Shown: in pieces, positions 8,510 through 16,409 of the stretch
How positions within the stretch are numbered: position 1 is the stretch's first letter
How the letters are laid out: each line of letters begins with the position of its first letter
From: Streptomyces sp. NBC_00440
GTDB lineage: Bacteria; Actinomycetota; Actinomycetes; Streptomycetales; Streptomycetaceae
DNA length: 64,000 nucleotides
Reading direction: 5' to 3'
NCBI RefSeq assembly: GCF_036014215.1
Contig: NZ_CP107921.1
Location: forward strand, 372,001 to 436,000
Notes under the pieces: generated by a model
The model's input: the letters and a program-made list of their open reading frames with translations, nothing else
The model's database searches: none
What the model was told of the DNA's origin: nothing
Program-made: the position numbers and the translations under genes

Positions 8510-9438
8510 CTCGTGCTGTCGCCCCCGTCGCCTCGCTGCACCGTCCCCGGCCCGTCCAGTATGGCGTCCGGTGTCCGGAGTTTGTACGGTGCCGGACGGC
8601 TGCCCGGGCCCAAGCGCGCCATTGCCTTCAGAATATGGCCAGGTGGCAGCTGCCAGCGCAGCCGGTCGGGGATGCAGCGCAGGGCGTTGCCGGTGGCGGT
8701 GAGCCGACGGTTCACGGTCTCCGGGCCGGGTGCCGGTCTCCCGTAGAGCTCATGGGCGTACGGAGGCAGTGAGGCGTACGCGAGAGCGGCCACCTGCCGC
8801 CAGAGCGCCGCGCGCGCCGGAGCGAGAACGGCGGGAACGGGGGGCCTGCGCAGGAACGCGTCGACCTCGTGGGACTCCGCGGTGGCGGCGAGTTCGGGGC
8901 GTACCGACTCGAAGTACGCGGCGAGTGCGGCCCGGTCCGCGGGCACCTCCGCCGGGTCGAGCCCGACCAGCCGGGCGCTCTCGCGGTTCTCGTCGATGTA
9001 GCGGTCGGCCTGCGCGTCGCCGATGGGGACGCCGGAGCGGCGCAGGACGCCGAGGTACGAGTCGATCTCGGCGCAGTGCACCCAGAGCAGGAGCGCCGGC
9101 TCACCGACGCCGTACCGCTCCCCGGTCACGGGATCGGTGGCACCGAGGAAGCTGTGGATCCGGCGGACCCGGGCGCCCGCCTGCTCGGCGGCCTCGGTCG
9201 TGCCGTAGGTGATGGTGCCGACGAAGCTCGCGGTGCGCAGCAGCCGCCCCCAGGCGTCCCGGCGGAAGTCCGAATTCTGGATGACGCCGCGGACCGCGCG
9301 GGGGTGCAGCGCCTGGAGGTAGAGGGCGCGGACACCGGCGATCCACATGACCGGGTCCGCGTGTGCCTGCCAGGTCACCGATCCGGGGCCGAAGAGGCCG
9401 GGGTCCGGTCGGTCCGCCGTACGCGGTCTGTCGCTCAT
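8491..9438 (-). CDS. Oxygenase MpaB family protein (DUF2236)
   Basis: A 315-residue protein with the DUF2236 signature: FGPGSVTWQAHADPVMWIAG near residue 15, LYLQALHPRAVRGV near 40, LLLWVHCAEIDSYL near 120 and a C-terminal SLPPYAHELYG. The family includes the fungal oxidative lyase MpaB and rubber-cleaving Lcp proteins, which bind haem b through His; the conserved His in HPRAV is present. Function here is unknown. It leads a two-gene unit with the TPR kinase, whose start overlaps its end by 19 bp, which raises the possibility that the oxygenase is under kinase control. Confidence 0.8.
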   Translation of the reverse strand: MSDRPRTADRPDPGLFGPGSVTWQAHADPVMWIAGVRALYLQALHPRAVRGVIQNSDFRRDAWGRLLRTASFVGTITYGTTEAAEQAGARVRRIHSFLGATDPVTGERYGVGEPALLLWVHCAEIDSYLGVLRRSGVPIGDAQADRYIDENRESARLVGLDPAEVPADRAALAAYFESVRPELAATAESHEVDAFLRRPPVPAVLAPARAALWRQVAALAYASLPPYAHELYGRPAPGPETVNRRLTATGNALRCIPDRLRWQLPPGHILKAMARLGPGSRPAPYKLRTPDAILDGPGTVQRGDGGDSTRWRTPG

Positions 9439-9704
9439 GCCGCTCCGCCGCCGCTCGTTGTCCTGCCGGGCAGCTCGCTGGTTGCTACCGACCGGCCGTC
9501 TCCGTTCCCGGACCGGTTCCGGGCCGGACCTCCTGGGTCACATGTCCCCCACGTACGGGATGCCCCGGTTCGCAGCGCGCCACTCCGTGCTGAGCGTGCG
9601 GGTTCCCTCCCGGACGAACGCCGCGGGAGAGCGATGCGCTCCCCTCGCTGCCCGGCCCGGCCGGGAGGGTCCGGTCAGCAGCAAAGCGATCCGGAAGAAA
9701 TGTC

Positions 9705-9932
9705 CTAGGCCTCGACGGAGGAGCCCTGCGCCCCGGGCCACTGAGTGGCCGGGGTCATTCCGTTGGCCCCATGAGACACCGAAGAGCCCTGCGCCCCGGG
9801 CCATTGGGTTGCCACGGTCTTGCTGGTGCTCCCAGGAGACTCAGCCGCCGCCTGCCAGGCCAGGCCGAGCACCGACAACGAAAGCACTGCTGAAAGAGCA
9901 GTAGCGATCAGCTTCTTCTTACCGTTGTTCAT
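9705..9932 (-). CDS. Small secreted peptide with duplicated TQWPGAQGSSV motif
   Basis: A 75-residue ORF with a clear Sec signal peptide: KKK at 5-7, hydrophobic core 8-25 and a likely cut after AWQAAA (residue 30). The mature part of about 45 residues contains ATQWPGAQGSSV at 41-52 and again exactly at 62-73, 21 residues apart; the protein ends VEA right after copy two. It has no Cys. The ribosome site GAGGGG lies 5 bp before the ATG, so translation is well supported. The DNA of the two copies is also nearly the same, which suggests a recent duplication. It stands alone between two minus-strand units. I do not recognise a family; signalling peptide, surface peptide or processed precursor are all possible. 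Confidence 0.75.
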   Translation of the reverse strand: MNNGKKKLIATALSAVLSLSVLGLAWQAAAESPGSTSKTVATQWPGAQGSSVSHGANGMTPATQWPGAQGSSVEA

Positions 9933-10087
9933 AGGTTCCCCTCAGCACCTCAACCAGCTGGCAGAATCCGTCAGTTGGCAACTCTCCGCTGGTCAGGCGG
10001 TCGGTTGTGCGATGATCCGTCAGATTAACATGGCACGCACACGCGACTTGTGGCCTGTGCGTCCAGCACAGCGGCCGGATCGCCGGG

Positions 10088-11089
10088 TCACCCACCTTCT
10101 GCCCACTCCGCCGGCGCCGCGTCGAGCAGCTCGGCGAGGCGGGCGCGGTCCGGCAGGGGGCCGTGGTCGCCGGTCACCCGCAGTGCGGCGCCCGCCGTCA
10201 GATGCCCCAACCGCAGCGCCCGTACGGGTTCTTCGCCGCGCAGCAGCCCGGCGAGGAACCCGGCAGCGAACGCGTCGCCGGCGCCCACCGGTTCGATGAC
10301 TTCGACCGGGGGCGCGGGCACCGTGTGAGCCCGGGGGCCGTCGAAGGCGGTGGCGGCCCGGGCACCGTCCTTGACGACGAGGACGGGCGGCTGTGGCAGC
10401 AACTCCCGTACGGCGAAGGCGTCGGCCAGTTCGTCTCCCCACAGCGCCTGCGCCTCGTCGAGGCCCACGAACGTGATGTCCGCCCTTCGGGCGAGCCCGA
10501 GCAGCACGGCGGGCGCCGCACCGTCCGCCCACAGAGCGGCCCGGTGGTTGACGTCGAAGCTCACGGGGCACGGGCGTTCAGCGATGTCGGGCCGGAGCAG
10601 CGCGAGGACCAGGTCCCGGCAGCCCGCCGAGAGCGCCGGGGTGATGCCGCTGAGGTGGATGAGGCCTGCGGAGCGCACGGCGTCGTCGTCCAGCAGGTCC
10701 GGGGTCAGGGCCGAGGCGGCGGAGCCGCGGCGGTAGTAGTGGACGCGGGTGCCCTCGGTGCCGGGGTCCTTGACGAGGAGTCCGGTCGGGCGGTGCGGGT
10801 CGGTGCGTACGCCGCTGATGTCGACACCGGCCGCGGCCACCTCGGCGCGGATCCGGTGTCCGAACGGGTCGTCACCGAGCGCGGAGACCCAACGGCTGGG
10901 CACCCCGTGGTCGGCGAGGTACATCGCCACGTTGGACTCGGCGCCCGCGATCCGGATCCCGAGCAGACCGGCGCCGTCCAGCGGGGCGGCGGGTTCGGGG
11001 ATCAGCGCGGCCATGGTCTCACCGATACAGGTCACCGGCCCGGTCACCGGCCGCCGGCCGGTTCCGTGGGAGCTGTGCATCGACGTCAC
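10088..11089 (-). CDS. kdgK: 2-keto-3-deoxy-gluconate/galactonate kinase (PfkB family)
   Basis: A 333-residue ribokinase-family protein. The N-terminal GETMAALIPEP and GAESNVAMYLADHG fit KDG kinases, and the C-terminal PVGAGDAFAAGF carries the anion hole and catalytic Asp of PfkB kinases. It would phosphorylate 2-keto-3-deoxy sugar acid made by DgoD, giving the substrate of the aldolase in the same operon. GTG at 11089 is chosen because it overlaps the stop of the lactonase gene (GTGA) and has GGGGAG about 7 bp upstream; the ATG at 11080 is the alternative. Last gene of the seven-gene unit. Whether it prefers the gluco or galacto epimer is not visible. Confidence 0.85.
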   Translation of the reverse strand: MTSMHSSHGTGRRPVTGPVTCIGETMAALIPEPAAPLDGAGLLGIRIAGAESNVAMYLADHGVPSRWVSALGDDPFGHRIRAEVAAAGVDISGVRTDPHRPTGLLVKDPGTEGTRVHYYRRGSAASALTPDLLDDDAVRSAGLIHLSGITPALSAGCRDLVLALLRPDIAERPCPVSFDVNHRAALWADGAAPAVLLGLARRADITFVGLDEAQALWGDELADAFAVRELLPQPPVLVVKDGARAATAFDGPRAHTVPAPPVEVIEPVGAGDAFAAGFLAGLLRGEEPVRALRLGHLTAGAALRVTGDHGPLPDRARLAELLDAAPAEWAEGG

Positions 11090-11955
11090 TCGGTTCTCCC
11101 GGGGTGGTAGGCACACGTGGGCAGGCCCCGGACGCCGGCCCGGGTGGCGAAGACCGCGCCGTCCAGCGGTCCGGGTGCGGCGAGACCGTGCCGCGCGCTG
11201 GTGACGTACAGGCTGTCCCCGTCGAGGCACAGCCCGGCGGGCTGCGTCGCCGGAATGCGGATCTGCCGGTCCAAGGTGCCGTCGGCGCGGTAGCGGTGGA
11301 CGGTGCCGGTACCCCAGACCGCAGTCCACAGGGCGCCTTCGGCGTCCACCGTCATACCGTCGGGGCTGCCGCGGTCGAAGACGGCGAAAGTGTCCGGCGT
11401 ACCCGGCAGTCCGGTGTCCGGATCGACCGGGTACCGGCGGATGATGCCCTTGGCGCTGTCGGCGAGGTACATCACGGTGCCGTCCGCGGAGAATGCCGGG
11501 CCGTTGGGCACGGTGAGGCCGTCCAGCACCCGGATCACCGTGCCGTCGTGGTCGACACGGTAGAGGGAGCCCGCGCCGTCCTCGGCGTCGCAGGCCATGC
11601 TGCCCGCCCAGAACCTGCCGTACGGATCGGCGGTCGCGTCGTTCATCCGCATGGCCGTGGCGGCCCCGTCCTCGGGGCGCGCGAGCCACTCGGTCCGCCC
11701 GTGCGCGGTGATCAGACAGATACCGGTTCCGGCGGCCGCGATCCAGGTTCCGGGGCGAGAGTGTACGGGGGCGACCGCGCCCAGGGGCACGGGCAGCCGG
11801 GCGAGTTGCGTCAGCGGAGCTGAGCGGTCCGTTGGTCCGGCCAGCAGCCGCCCGGTGAGGATGTCGACGAGGACGATGCCGCCGTCGACCGCGCGTATTC
11901 CTTCGCCGAGCCCGAGCCGGTCCTGCCAGCAGACGGCCGGGGTGCCGGCGGTCAT
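11086..11955 (-). CDS. SMP-30/gluconolactonase-family sugar lactonase
   Basis: A 289-residue six-bladed beta-propeller of the SMP-30 family. Metal-binding positions can be seen: Glu in LGEGI near residue 17, Asn in MNDATADPYGRFWAG near 100, Asn in VPNGPAF near 150 and Asp in FDRGSPDGMTVD near 200. It should open an aldonolactone ring with a divalent metal. Context (aldose dehydrogenase, DgoD) points to D-galactono-1,4-lactone. The ATG overlaps the aldolase stop by 4 bp (ATGA), so it is tightly coupled. Confidence 0.87.
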   Translation of the reverse strand: MTAGTPAVCWQDRLGLGEGIRAVDGGIVLVDILTGRLLAGPTDRSAPLTQLARLPVPLGAVAPVHSRPGTWIAAAGTGICLITAHGRTEWLARPEDGAATAMRMNDATADPYGRFWAGSMACDAEDGAGSLYRVDHDGTVIRVLDGLTVPNGPAFSADGTVMYLADSAKGIIRRYPVDPDTGLPGTPDTFAVFDRGSPDGMTVDAEGALWTAVWGTGTVHRYRADGTLDRQIRIPATQPAGLCLDGDSLYVTSARHGLAAPGPLDGAVFATRAGVRGLPTCAYHPGRTE

Positions 11956-12599
11956 CGGACGGTGTCCGCGGAGGCGGCGGCGCGTACGGCGTCGCGGAAG
12001 GCGCGCGCCCGCTCGCGGAGTGCTGCGGTGCTGCCGCCGTCGGCCGCGTCGCCGATCAGCGGCGAGCCGACACCCACCGCGGTGGCCCCGTGCGCGAGAT
12101 AGCTCCCGGCCGCGTCGGCGTCCACCCCTCCGACCGGCACGAACGGCGCGTCCGGGAACGGGCCCCGCAGTGCCCTCAGATATCCGGGGCCACCGGCCTG
12201 CGCAGCGGGAAAGATCTTGAACGCGTCCGCACCGAGCCGCCGCGCGGCGACGATGTCGGTGGGGGTCATCACCCCTGCCAGGACGGGCAGCCCGAGGCGC
12301 CCGGCCTCGGTGACGGCCTCGCAGACGGCAGGGGTGACGACGAAGCCGGCTCCCGCGTCCCGCACCGCGTGTGCGTCCTCGGCGGTGAGCACGGTGCCCG
12401 CACCGAGCGGCGCACCGGGGCCCAGCGCGGCGCGGGCCCGGCGGATGACGTCGAGTGCGTCCTTGCCGCTGAGAGAGACCTCGATGAGCGGGAGGTGCTC
12501 CTCCGCCAGGGTCAGTACGGTTCTGAGCGCGGCGTCCGCGTCGGCGCCGCGCACGATGGCGACGATCCGGTGGGTGCGCAGCGCGGTCAGCAGATCCAC
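11952..12599 (-). CDS. eda: 2-dehydro-3-deoxy-phosphogluconate/galactonate aldolase
   Basis: A 215-residue class I aldolase of the KDPG/KDPGal family, about the usual length. RIVAIVRG at the N-terminus, IEVSL with the catalytic Glu near 40, GAGTVLT near 70, and FKIFPAAQAGGPGYLRAL with the Schiff-base Lys near 130 are all present, followed by PVGGV phosphate binding. It splits the phosphorylated keto-deoxy acid into pyruvate and glyceraldehyde 3-phosphate. The start is GTG at 12599, with AGGAGGGG upstream; it lies 13 bp inside the epimerase-like gene. With DgoD upstream, the physiological substrate is probably the galacto epimer, as for E. coli DgoA. Confidence 0.88.
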   Translation of the reverse strand: MDLLTALRTHRIVAIVRGADADAALRTVLTLAEEHLPLIEVSLSGKDALDVIRRARAALGPGAPLGAGTVLTAEDAHAVRDAGAGFVVTPAVCEAVTEAGRLGLPVLAGVMTPTDIVAARRLGADAFKIFPAAQAGGPGYLRALRGPFPDAPFVPVGGVDADAAGSYLAHGATAVGVGSPLIGDAADGGSTAALRERARAFRDAVRAAASADTVR

Positions 12600-13471
12600 G
12601 GGTGAGTTCCCCTCCTGTCGGTGTCTTCCGGCGCCGTGCCGGATTCGGATTCCGGCTCCGTCTGTGGCGCTGGTTGTGTCCACGGCTCCGGTGCCTGTGC
12701 AGCCAGGGTGAGACGCCAGCGGACCTCGCCGCTGCGCGGAACGCACGCGGCGTCCCCGTCCCGCGCGGCCGCCAGGTCGAACACCCGGCCGAGCATGGGC
12801 TCGACGCCCACGGACCGGTACGGCTCCCGCTCGGGGAAGCCGCCGAGGTTGCGCCACACCGCCACGGACACCGGCTGGCCTTCGGCCTCGACGGCCATGC
12901 GCAACGTGGCCGCGCCATCGCGGACGTACACCTGTGGGGTGTCGACGACGGCGCCGACCGCCGTCCCGTCATCCGGCCCGAGACGGTCGAGCCCTGCCGT
13001 CCGCCCCGGCTGCGACGGCCAGGAACAAGGGGTCCACCGGGCGCCGCTGTCGGGATAGAAGCGGGTCGGCGTGCCGTCCCTGATCCCGATGTGCGCCTCC
13101 TCCGAGAGATCGAACAGCGCGTGCGCGGCCCACAGGAAGCGGTAGCCGGGTTCGGCCGTGAGCCGGTAGTCGGCCACCGCGCGGTCCCCGTCGCTGCGAA
13201 TCCGGCGGCTGAGCCGGAAGTCCGGGCAGTCGACGGACTCGGTGCCACCGGCCCGCTGCCAGGGCCGGGTCCAGGCAGCGCCGTGGTCAGGTGTGCCGCG
13301 TACGGTCGGTACGCATTCCTCCAGGCCACCGGCGTCGGCGAAGGCGTCGCCCGGGATGGCGCCGGGGCGGCGCGGCTCGTCACGGTGCCAGAGCCATTCG
13401 CGGCCGGCCGCCCGCAGCGACGTCCACCTCCCGCCGCAGGCCGGGTCGGTCTCGATTCTGATGGTGGGCAT
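12587..13471 (-). CDS. Aldose 1-epimerase-like protein
   Basis: A 294-residue beta-sandwich protein resembling galactose mutarotases: GGRWTSLRAAGREWLWHRDE at the N-terminus, GGLEECVPTV near 50, a conserved FLWAAHALFDL near 115 (the His position) and GVEPMLGRVFDLA near 240 with the acidic residue. In this operon it could supply the beta anomer of galactose for the dehydrogenase, or act on a related hexose. ATG at 13471 is given; a GTG at 13480 would overlap the dgoD stop by 4 bp and may be the true coupled start. It overlaps the downstream aldolase gene by 13 bp. Confidence 0.65.
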   Translation of the reverse strand: MPTIRIETDPACGGRWTSLRAAGREWLWHRDEPRRPGAIPGDAFADAGGLEECVPTVRGTPDHGAAWTRPWQRAGGTESVDCPDFRLSRRIRSDGDRAVADYRLTAEPGYRFLWAAHALFDLSEEAHIGIRDGTPTRFYPDSGARWTPCSWPSQPGRTAGLDRLGPDDGTAVGAVVDTPQVYVRDGAATLRMAVEAEGQPVSVAVWRNLGGFPEREPYRSVGVEPMLGRVFDLAAARDGDAACVPRSGEVRWRLTLAAQAPEPWTQPAPQTEPESESGTAPEDTDRRGTHPWIC

Positions 13472-13476
13472 CGTGC

Positions 13477-14622
13477 TCACCACTCGGCGAAGGCGCCGTC
13501 GTCGTACCGCCACACCGGATTGCGCCAGGCGTGCCCGGACCGGTCGGCCGCGCGTACGGCGCTCTCCTCCACCGTGACACCGAGCCCCGGCAGGGCAGTG
13601 CGCCGCGCCCGTCCGCCGACGAAGCGGAAGGGTTCGGTGTCCACGACGTACGAGAGCAGGTCGGCGTCCTTGTTGTAGTGGATGCCCCGGCTCTGCTCCT
13701 GGATGAGGAAGTTCGGGGTGGCGAAGGCGATCTGGAGACTGGCGGCGAGTGCGATGGGGCCGAGGGGGCAGTGCGGGGCGAGTTGCGCGCCGTAGGTCTC
13801 GGCGAGCGAGGCGATGCGGTGGACCTCGGAGATGCCTCCGGCGTGCGAGGGGTCCGGCTGGGCGACCGCGATGCCGGCCGTGAGGGCGGGCAGGAAGTCG
13901 GCCCGCCCGTACAGCCGTTCGCCGGTGGCGATGGGTACGGAGGTGGCGCCGACGAGGGCGGGCAGCAGGTGCCCCTGTTCCGGAAGGAGCGGTTCCTCCA
14001 CGAACAGCGGGTGCAGCGGCTCGATGGCGTGCAGGACCCGGCGGGCGCCGGCCGGTCCGAATCTGCCGTGCATGTCGATGGCCACATCACGGCCGGGGCC
14101 GAGGACCGCACGGGCGGCGCTCACCCGATCGACGACGGCGGCGGTCTCCGCGGGGGTGGCGAGGGGTGTGGTGCGGCCCGCCGCGTTCATCTTGACGGCG
14201 GTGAAGCCGGCCTCGACCTGGGCGGTGATCTCCTCGGTGAGCTGGGCGGGTTCGTCGCCGCCGACCCAGGCGTAGACCCGCACCTCGTCGCGGACCGGAC
14301 CGCCGAGCAACGCGTGCACGGGCGCGCCGTAGGCCTTGCCCGCAATGTCCCAGAGGGCCTGGTCGATACCGGCGACGGCGCTGGAGAGAATCGGGCCGCC
14401 CCGGTAGAAGCCGCCCTTGCTGAGCACCTGCCAGTGGTCCTGGATGCGCAGCGGGTCCTTGCCGATCAGGTATTCGGCGAGGACATCGACGGCGGCGCGT
14501 ACGACCTCGGCCCGGCCCTCGACGACGGGCTCCCCCCAGCCGACGATGCCCTCGTCGGTCTCGATCCGGCAGAACAGCCAGCGTGGCGGTACGAGGAAGG
14601 TCTCGATACGAGTGATCTTCAC
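13477..14622 (-). CDS. dgoD: D-galactonate dehydratase
   Basis: A 381-residue enolase-superfamily protein whose sequence follows E. coli DgoD closely along its whole length, from KITRIETFLVPPRW at the start to NPVWRYDDGAFAEW at the end. Catalytic features: AIDMHGR (metal Asp and the family His) near 185, FVEEPLLPEQ (metal Glu) near 210, IATGER (metal Glu) near 236, and LAPHCPLGPIALA (catalytic His) near 286. It removes water from D-galactonate to give 2-keto-3-deoxygalactonate. The ATG overlaps the GntR gene stop by 4 bp. The presence of a bona fide DgoD is the firmest basis for calling the operon a galactonate pathway. Confidence 0.93.
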   Translation of the reverse strand: MKITRIETFLVPPRWLFCRIETDEGIVGWGEPVVEGRAEVVRAAVDVLAEYLIGKDPLRIQDHWQVLSKGGFYRGGPILSSAVAGIDQALWDIAGKAYGAPVHALLGGPVRDEVRVYAWVGGDEPAQLTEEITAQVEAGFTAVKMNAAGRTTPLATPAETAAVVDRVSAARAVLGPGRDVAIDMHGRFGPAGARRVLHAIEPLHPLFVEEPLLPEQGHLLPALVGATSVPIATGERLYGRADFLPALTAGIAVAQPDPSHAGGISEVHRIASLAETYGAQLAPHCPLGPIALAASLQIAFATPNFLIQEQSRGIHYNKDADLLSYVVDTEPFRFVGGRARRTALPGLGVTVEESAVRAADRSGHAWRNPVWRYDDGAFAEW

Positions 14623-15362
14623 CGGTTCGCGGTCCCCTCGTCGGTGGCCGGCCGGGTGCCGTGGGCCCGGTCGAGGTCCCGTACGGCCTGGTCGAGCAGG
14701 TCCCGCATGGCGCTTTCGGCAGCAGCCGGGTCCTGGTCGCGTACGGCGTCGAGCACAGCCCGGTGGCTGGGTACGGGGTCCTCGCCGTGCGGCGAGCTGT
14801 GCACGATCTCGTCGCGGTGCGCGAGGCCCGACTCGATGACCATCTCCATGCGTTCGAGCAACTCGTTGTGGGTGGCCGCGAGGAGCGCGCGGTGGAAGGC
14901 GAGGTCCGCCTCGACCGCGTGGGCCGCGCCGCCCGCCTGCTCACCCATCGCGGCGAGGGCCGCTTCGAGTGCGTCCAGGTCGGCATCGGTGCGTCGGGCG
15001 GCGGCCAGCCGGACAGCGGCCGGCTCGATGATGCCGCGCACCTCGCCGAGGTTGTGCAGCAGTGCCAGGTCGGTGCCGGAGCCGGTGCCACCCGCGAACT
15101 GCCAGCGCAGCACGTCCGCGTCGAGGAGGTTCCAGTCCGCGCGGGCTCTGACGAAGGTGCCGCGCTTCTGACGCGCGTCGACCATCCCCTTCGCGGCGAG
15201 GACCTTCAGGGACTCCCGCAAGGCGGTCAGGCTGACGTCCAACTCGGCCTGCAGCGCCACGAGATCGAGGGTCGCTCCTTCGGGGATCTCGCCGCTCAGC
15301 ACCCGGCGCGCGAGAGTCTCCACGGTCTGGCCGTGCACTCCGCGGCGCGCGTATGGCGTCAT
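14619..15362 (-). CDS. GntR/FadR-family regulator of the galactonate operon
   Basis: A 247-residue regulator. Residues 8-75 form the winged helix (VETLARRVLSGEIPEGATLD, then ALQAELDVSLTALRESLKVL and a KRGTFV wing). Residues 90-240 form an all-helical FCD domain, with acidic and His residues (DLAFHRALL, HRDEI, HRAVLDAV) suited to bind a metal and a sugar acid. Its position directly before dgoD and coupling to it suggest it senses galactonate or a lactone and controls this operon, like DgoR in enterobacteria. The operator is not defined. Confidence 0.87.
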   Translation of the reverse strand: MTPYARRGVHGQTVETLARRVLSGEIPEGATLDLVALQAELDVSLTALRESLKVLAAKGMVDARQKRGTFVRARADWNLLDADVLRWQFAGGTGSGTDLALLHNLGEVRGIIEPAAVRLAAARRTDADLDALEAALAAMGEQAGGAAHAVEADLAFHRALLAATHNELLERMEMVIESGLAHRDEIVHSSPHGEDPVPSHRAVLDAVRDQDPAAAESAMRDLLDQAVRDLDRAHGTRPATDEGTANR

Positions 15363-15439
15363 GTCTGTGTGCCTTCCTGGTGTGCGATTGACGATGAGTA
15401 CGGAGACGGTCAGGTCCTGCGCTACGGCTACGGAGAGGG

Positions 15440-16198
15440 TCAGGCCGAGGCCTTGACGACGGACCAGCCGCCGTCCACCAGCAGGCTCGATCCCGTGATG
15501 TAGGACGCCTCGTCGGCGGCGAGAAACGCGATCGCCGCCGCGGCCTCCCCGGGGGTACCGAAACGCTTGGCGGCAGTCTCGGCGACGCTCTGCCTCCGGT
15601 CATCCTCCGGAACCCGGTCCCATGCCCCGGTGAGGATGGGGCCGGGCAGGACCGCGTTGACTCGCACCTCGGGTCCGTACTCCACGGCCAGTTGTCCGCA
15701 CAGAGAGAGCAGGGCGCCCTTGGACGCCGCGTACGCGGGATGCCCGGGGATGCCCTTGTGGGCGTGGACCGAGGAGGTGAGCACCACGGCGCCGCGGCGT
15801 TCACGCAGGTCGGGAAGGACCGCACGGAAGCCGAGGAATGCTCCGGTGAGGTTCACCGCGAGCTGGCGCTCCCACGAGGTGACGGTCATCTCGTGCGCGG
15901 GGGTGACGTCGACCGTGAAGGCGTTGCTCACCAGGATGTCGACGGCGCCGAACGTGTGCGCCGCGGAGACGATCCGCCCCCAGTCGCCCTCGTCCGCGAC
16001 GTCCGCCCGGACGAAGAGGGCCCGGCTGCCCGCCGCCCGGATGCCCCCGGCGACACACTCGCCCGCGTCCTCGGCGATGTCGGCGAGGATCACCGCGGCG
16101 CCTTCGGCGGCGAGCCGTTCGGCGGTGGCCGCGCCGATGCCCGACGCGGCTCCGGTGACCACTGCCACCTTGTCGGCGAAGCGGGTGTTTCCGTTCAT
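15440..16198 (-). CDS. SDR-family oxidoreductase (probable aldose 1-dehydrogenase)
   Basis: A 252-residue classical short-chain dehydrogenase. TGAASGIGAATAERL near residue 16 is the NAD(P)-binding loop, ADVADEG near 65 binds the adenine, and TSSVHAHKGIPGHPAYAASK contains the catalytic Ser and YxxxK. Asp in LADIAED at the end of beta-2 suggests NAD preference. As first gene of an operon with lactonase, DgoD, kinase and aldolase, oxidation of galactose to its lactone is the natural role; this is inferred from context. The open frame extends upstream to 16339 but the motif-aligned start is the ATG at 16198. Confidence 0.82.
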   Translation of the reverse strand: MNGNTRFADKVAVVTGAASGIGAATAERLAAEGAAVILADIAEDAGECVAGGIRAAGSRALFVRADVADEGDWGRIVSAAHTFGAVDILVSNAFTVDVTPAHEMTVTSWERQLAVNLTGAFLGFRAVLPDLRERRGAVVLTSSVHAHKGIPGHPAYAASKGALLSLCGQLAVEYGPEVRVNAVLPGPILTGAWDRVPEDDRRQSVAETAAKRFGTPGEAAAAIAFLAADEASYITGSSLLVDGGWSVVKASA

Positions 16199-16255
16199 GG
16201 GTCTGTCGGCTCCTCGGGTGGTGAAGCTGTCGGCGATTCCGCACGCGCGCCCACG

Positions 16256-16300
16256 GAACGAGGGCCCGGCCTCCTGACCCAGGCGGCCGGGCCCTCGTTC
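16256..16300. terminator. Perfect 16-bp hairpin between the beta-helix gene and the galactonate operon
   Basis: Arms at 16256-16271 and 16285-16300 pair without mismatch around a 13-nt loop. The element lies 110 bp past the stop of the beta-helix gene and 58 bp before the SDR start. There is no long T tract, as is common for Streptomyces terminators. It may instead be a leader hairpin of the SDR operon. Confidence 0.65.
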
Positions 16301-16334
16301 GGCTGATACAGAGTGACGGGGCGAGCGGGCCACC

Positions 16335-16370
16335 GTCAAGATTAATTACTAATTTATATGCTGGCTTGAC
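16335..16370. promoter_or_regulatory. AT-rich island flanked by GTCAAG/CTTGAC (candidate promoter/operator)
   Basis: GTCAAG at 16335-16340 and CTTGAC at 16365-16370 are inverted around a run of mostly A and T (ATTAATTACTAATTTATAT), striking against the GC-rich surroundings. On the minus strand it supplies a TTGACG element facing the SDR-dgoD operon. It could be the operator of the GntR protein encoded downstream. Confidence 0.45.
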
Positions 16371-16409
16371 CGGGCCGGTCCCCTGCCCCGCAGCTCTCGG
16401 CCGGGCGGG

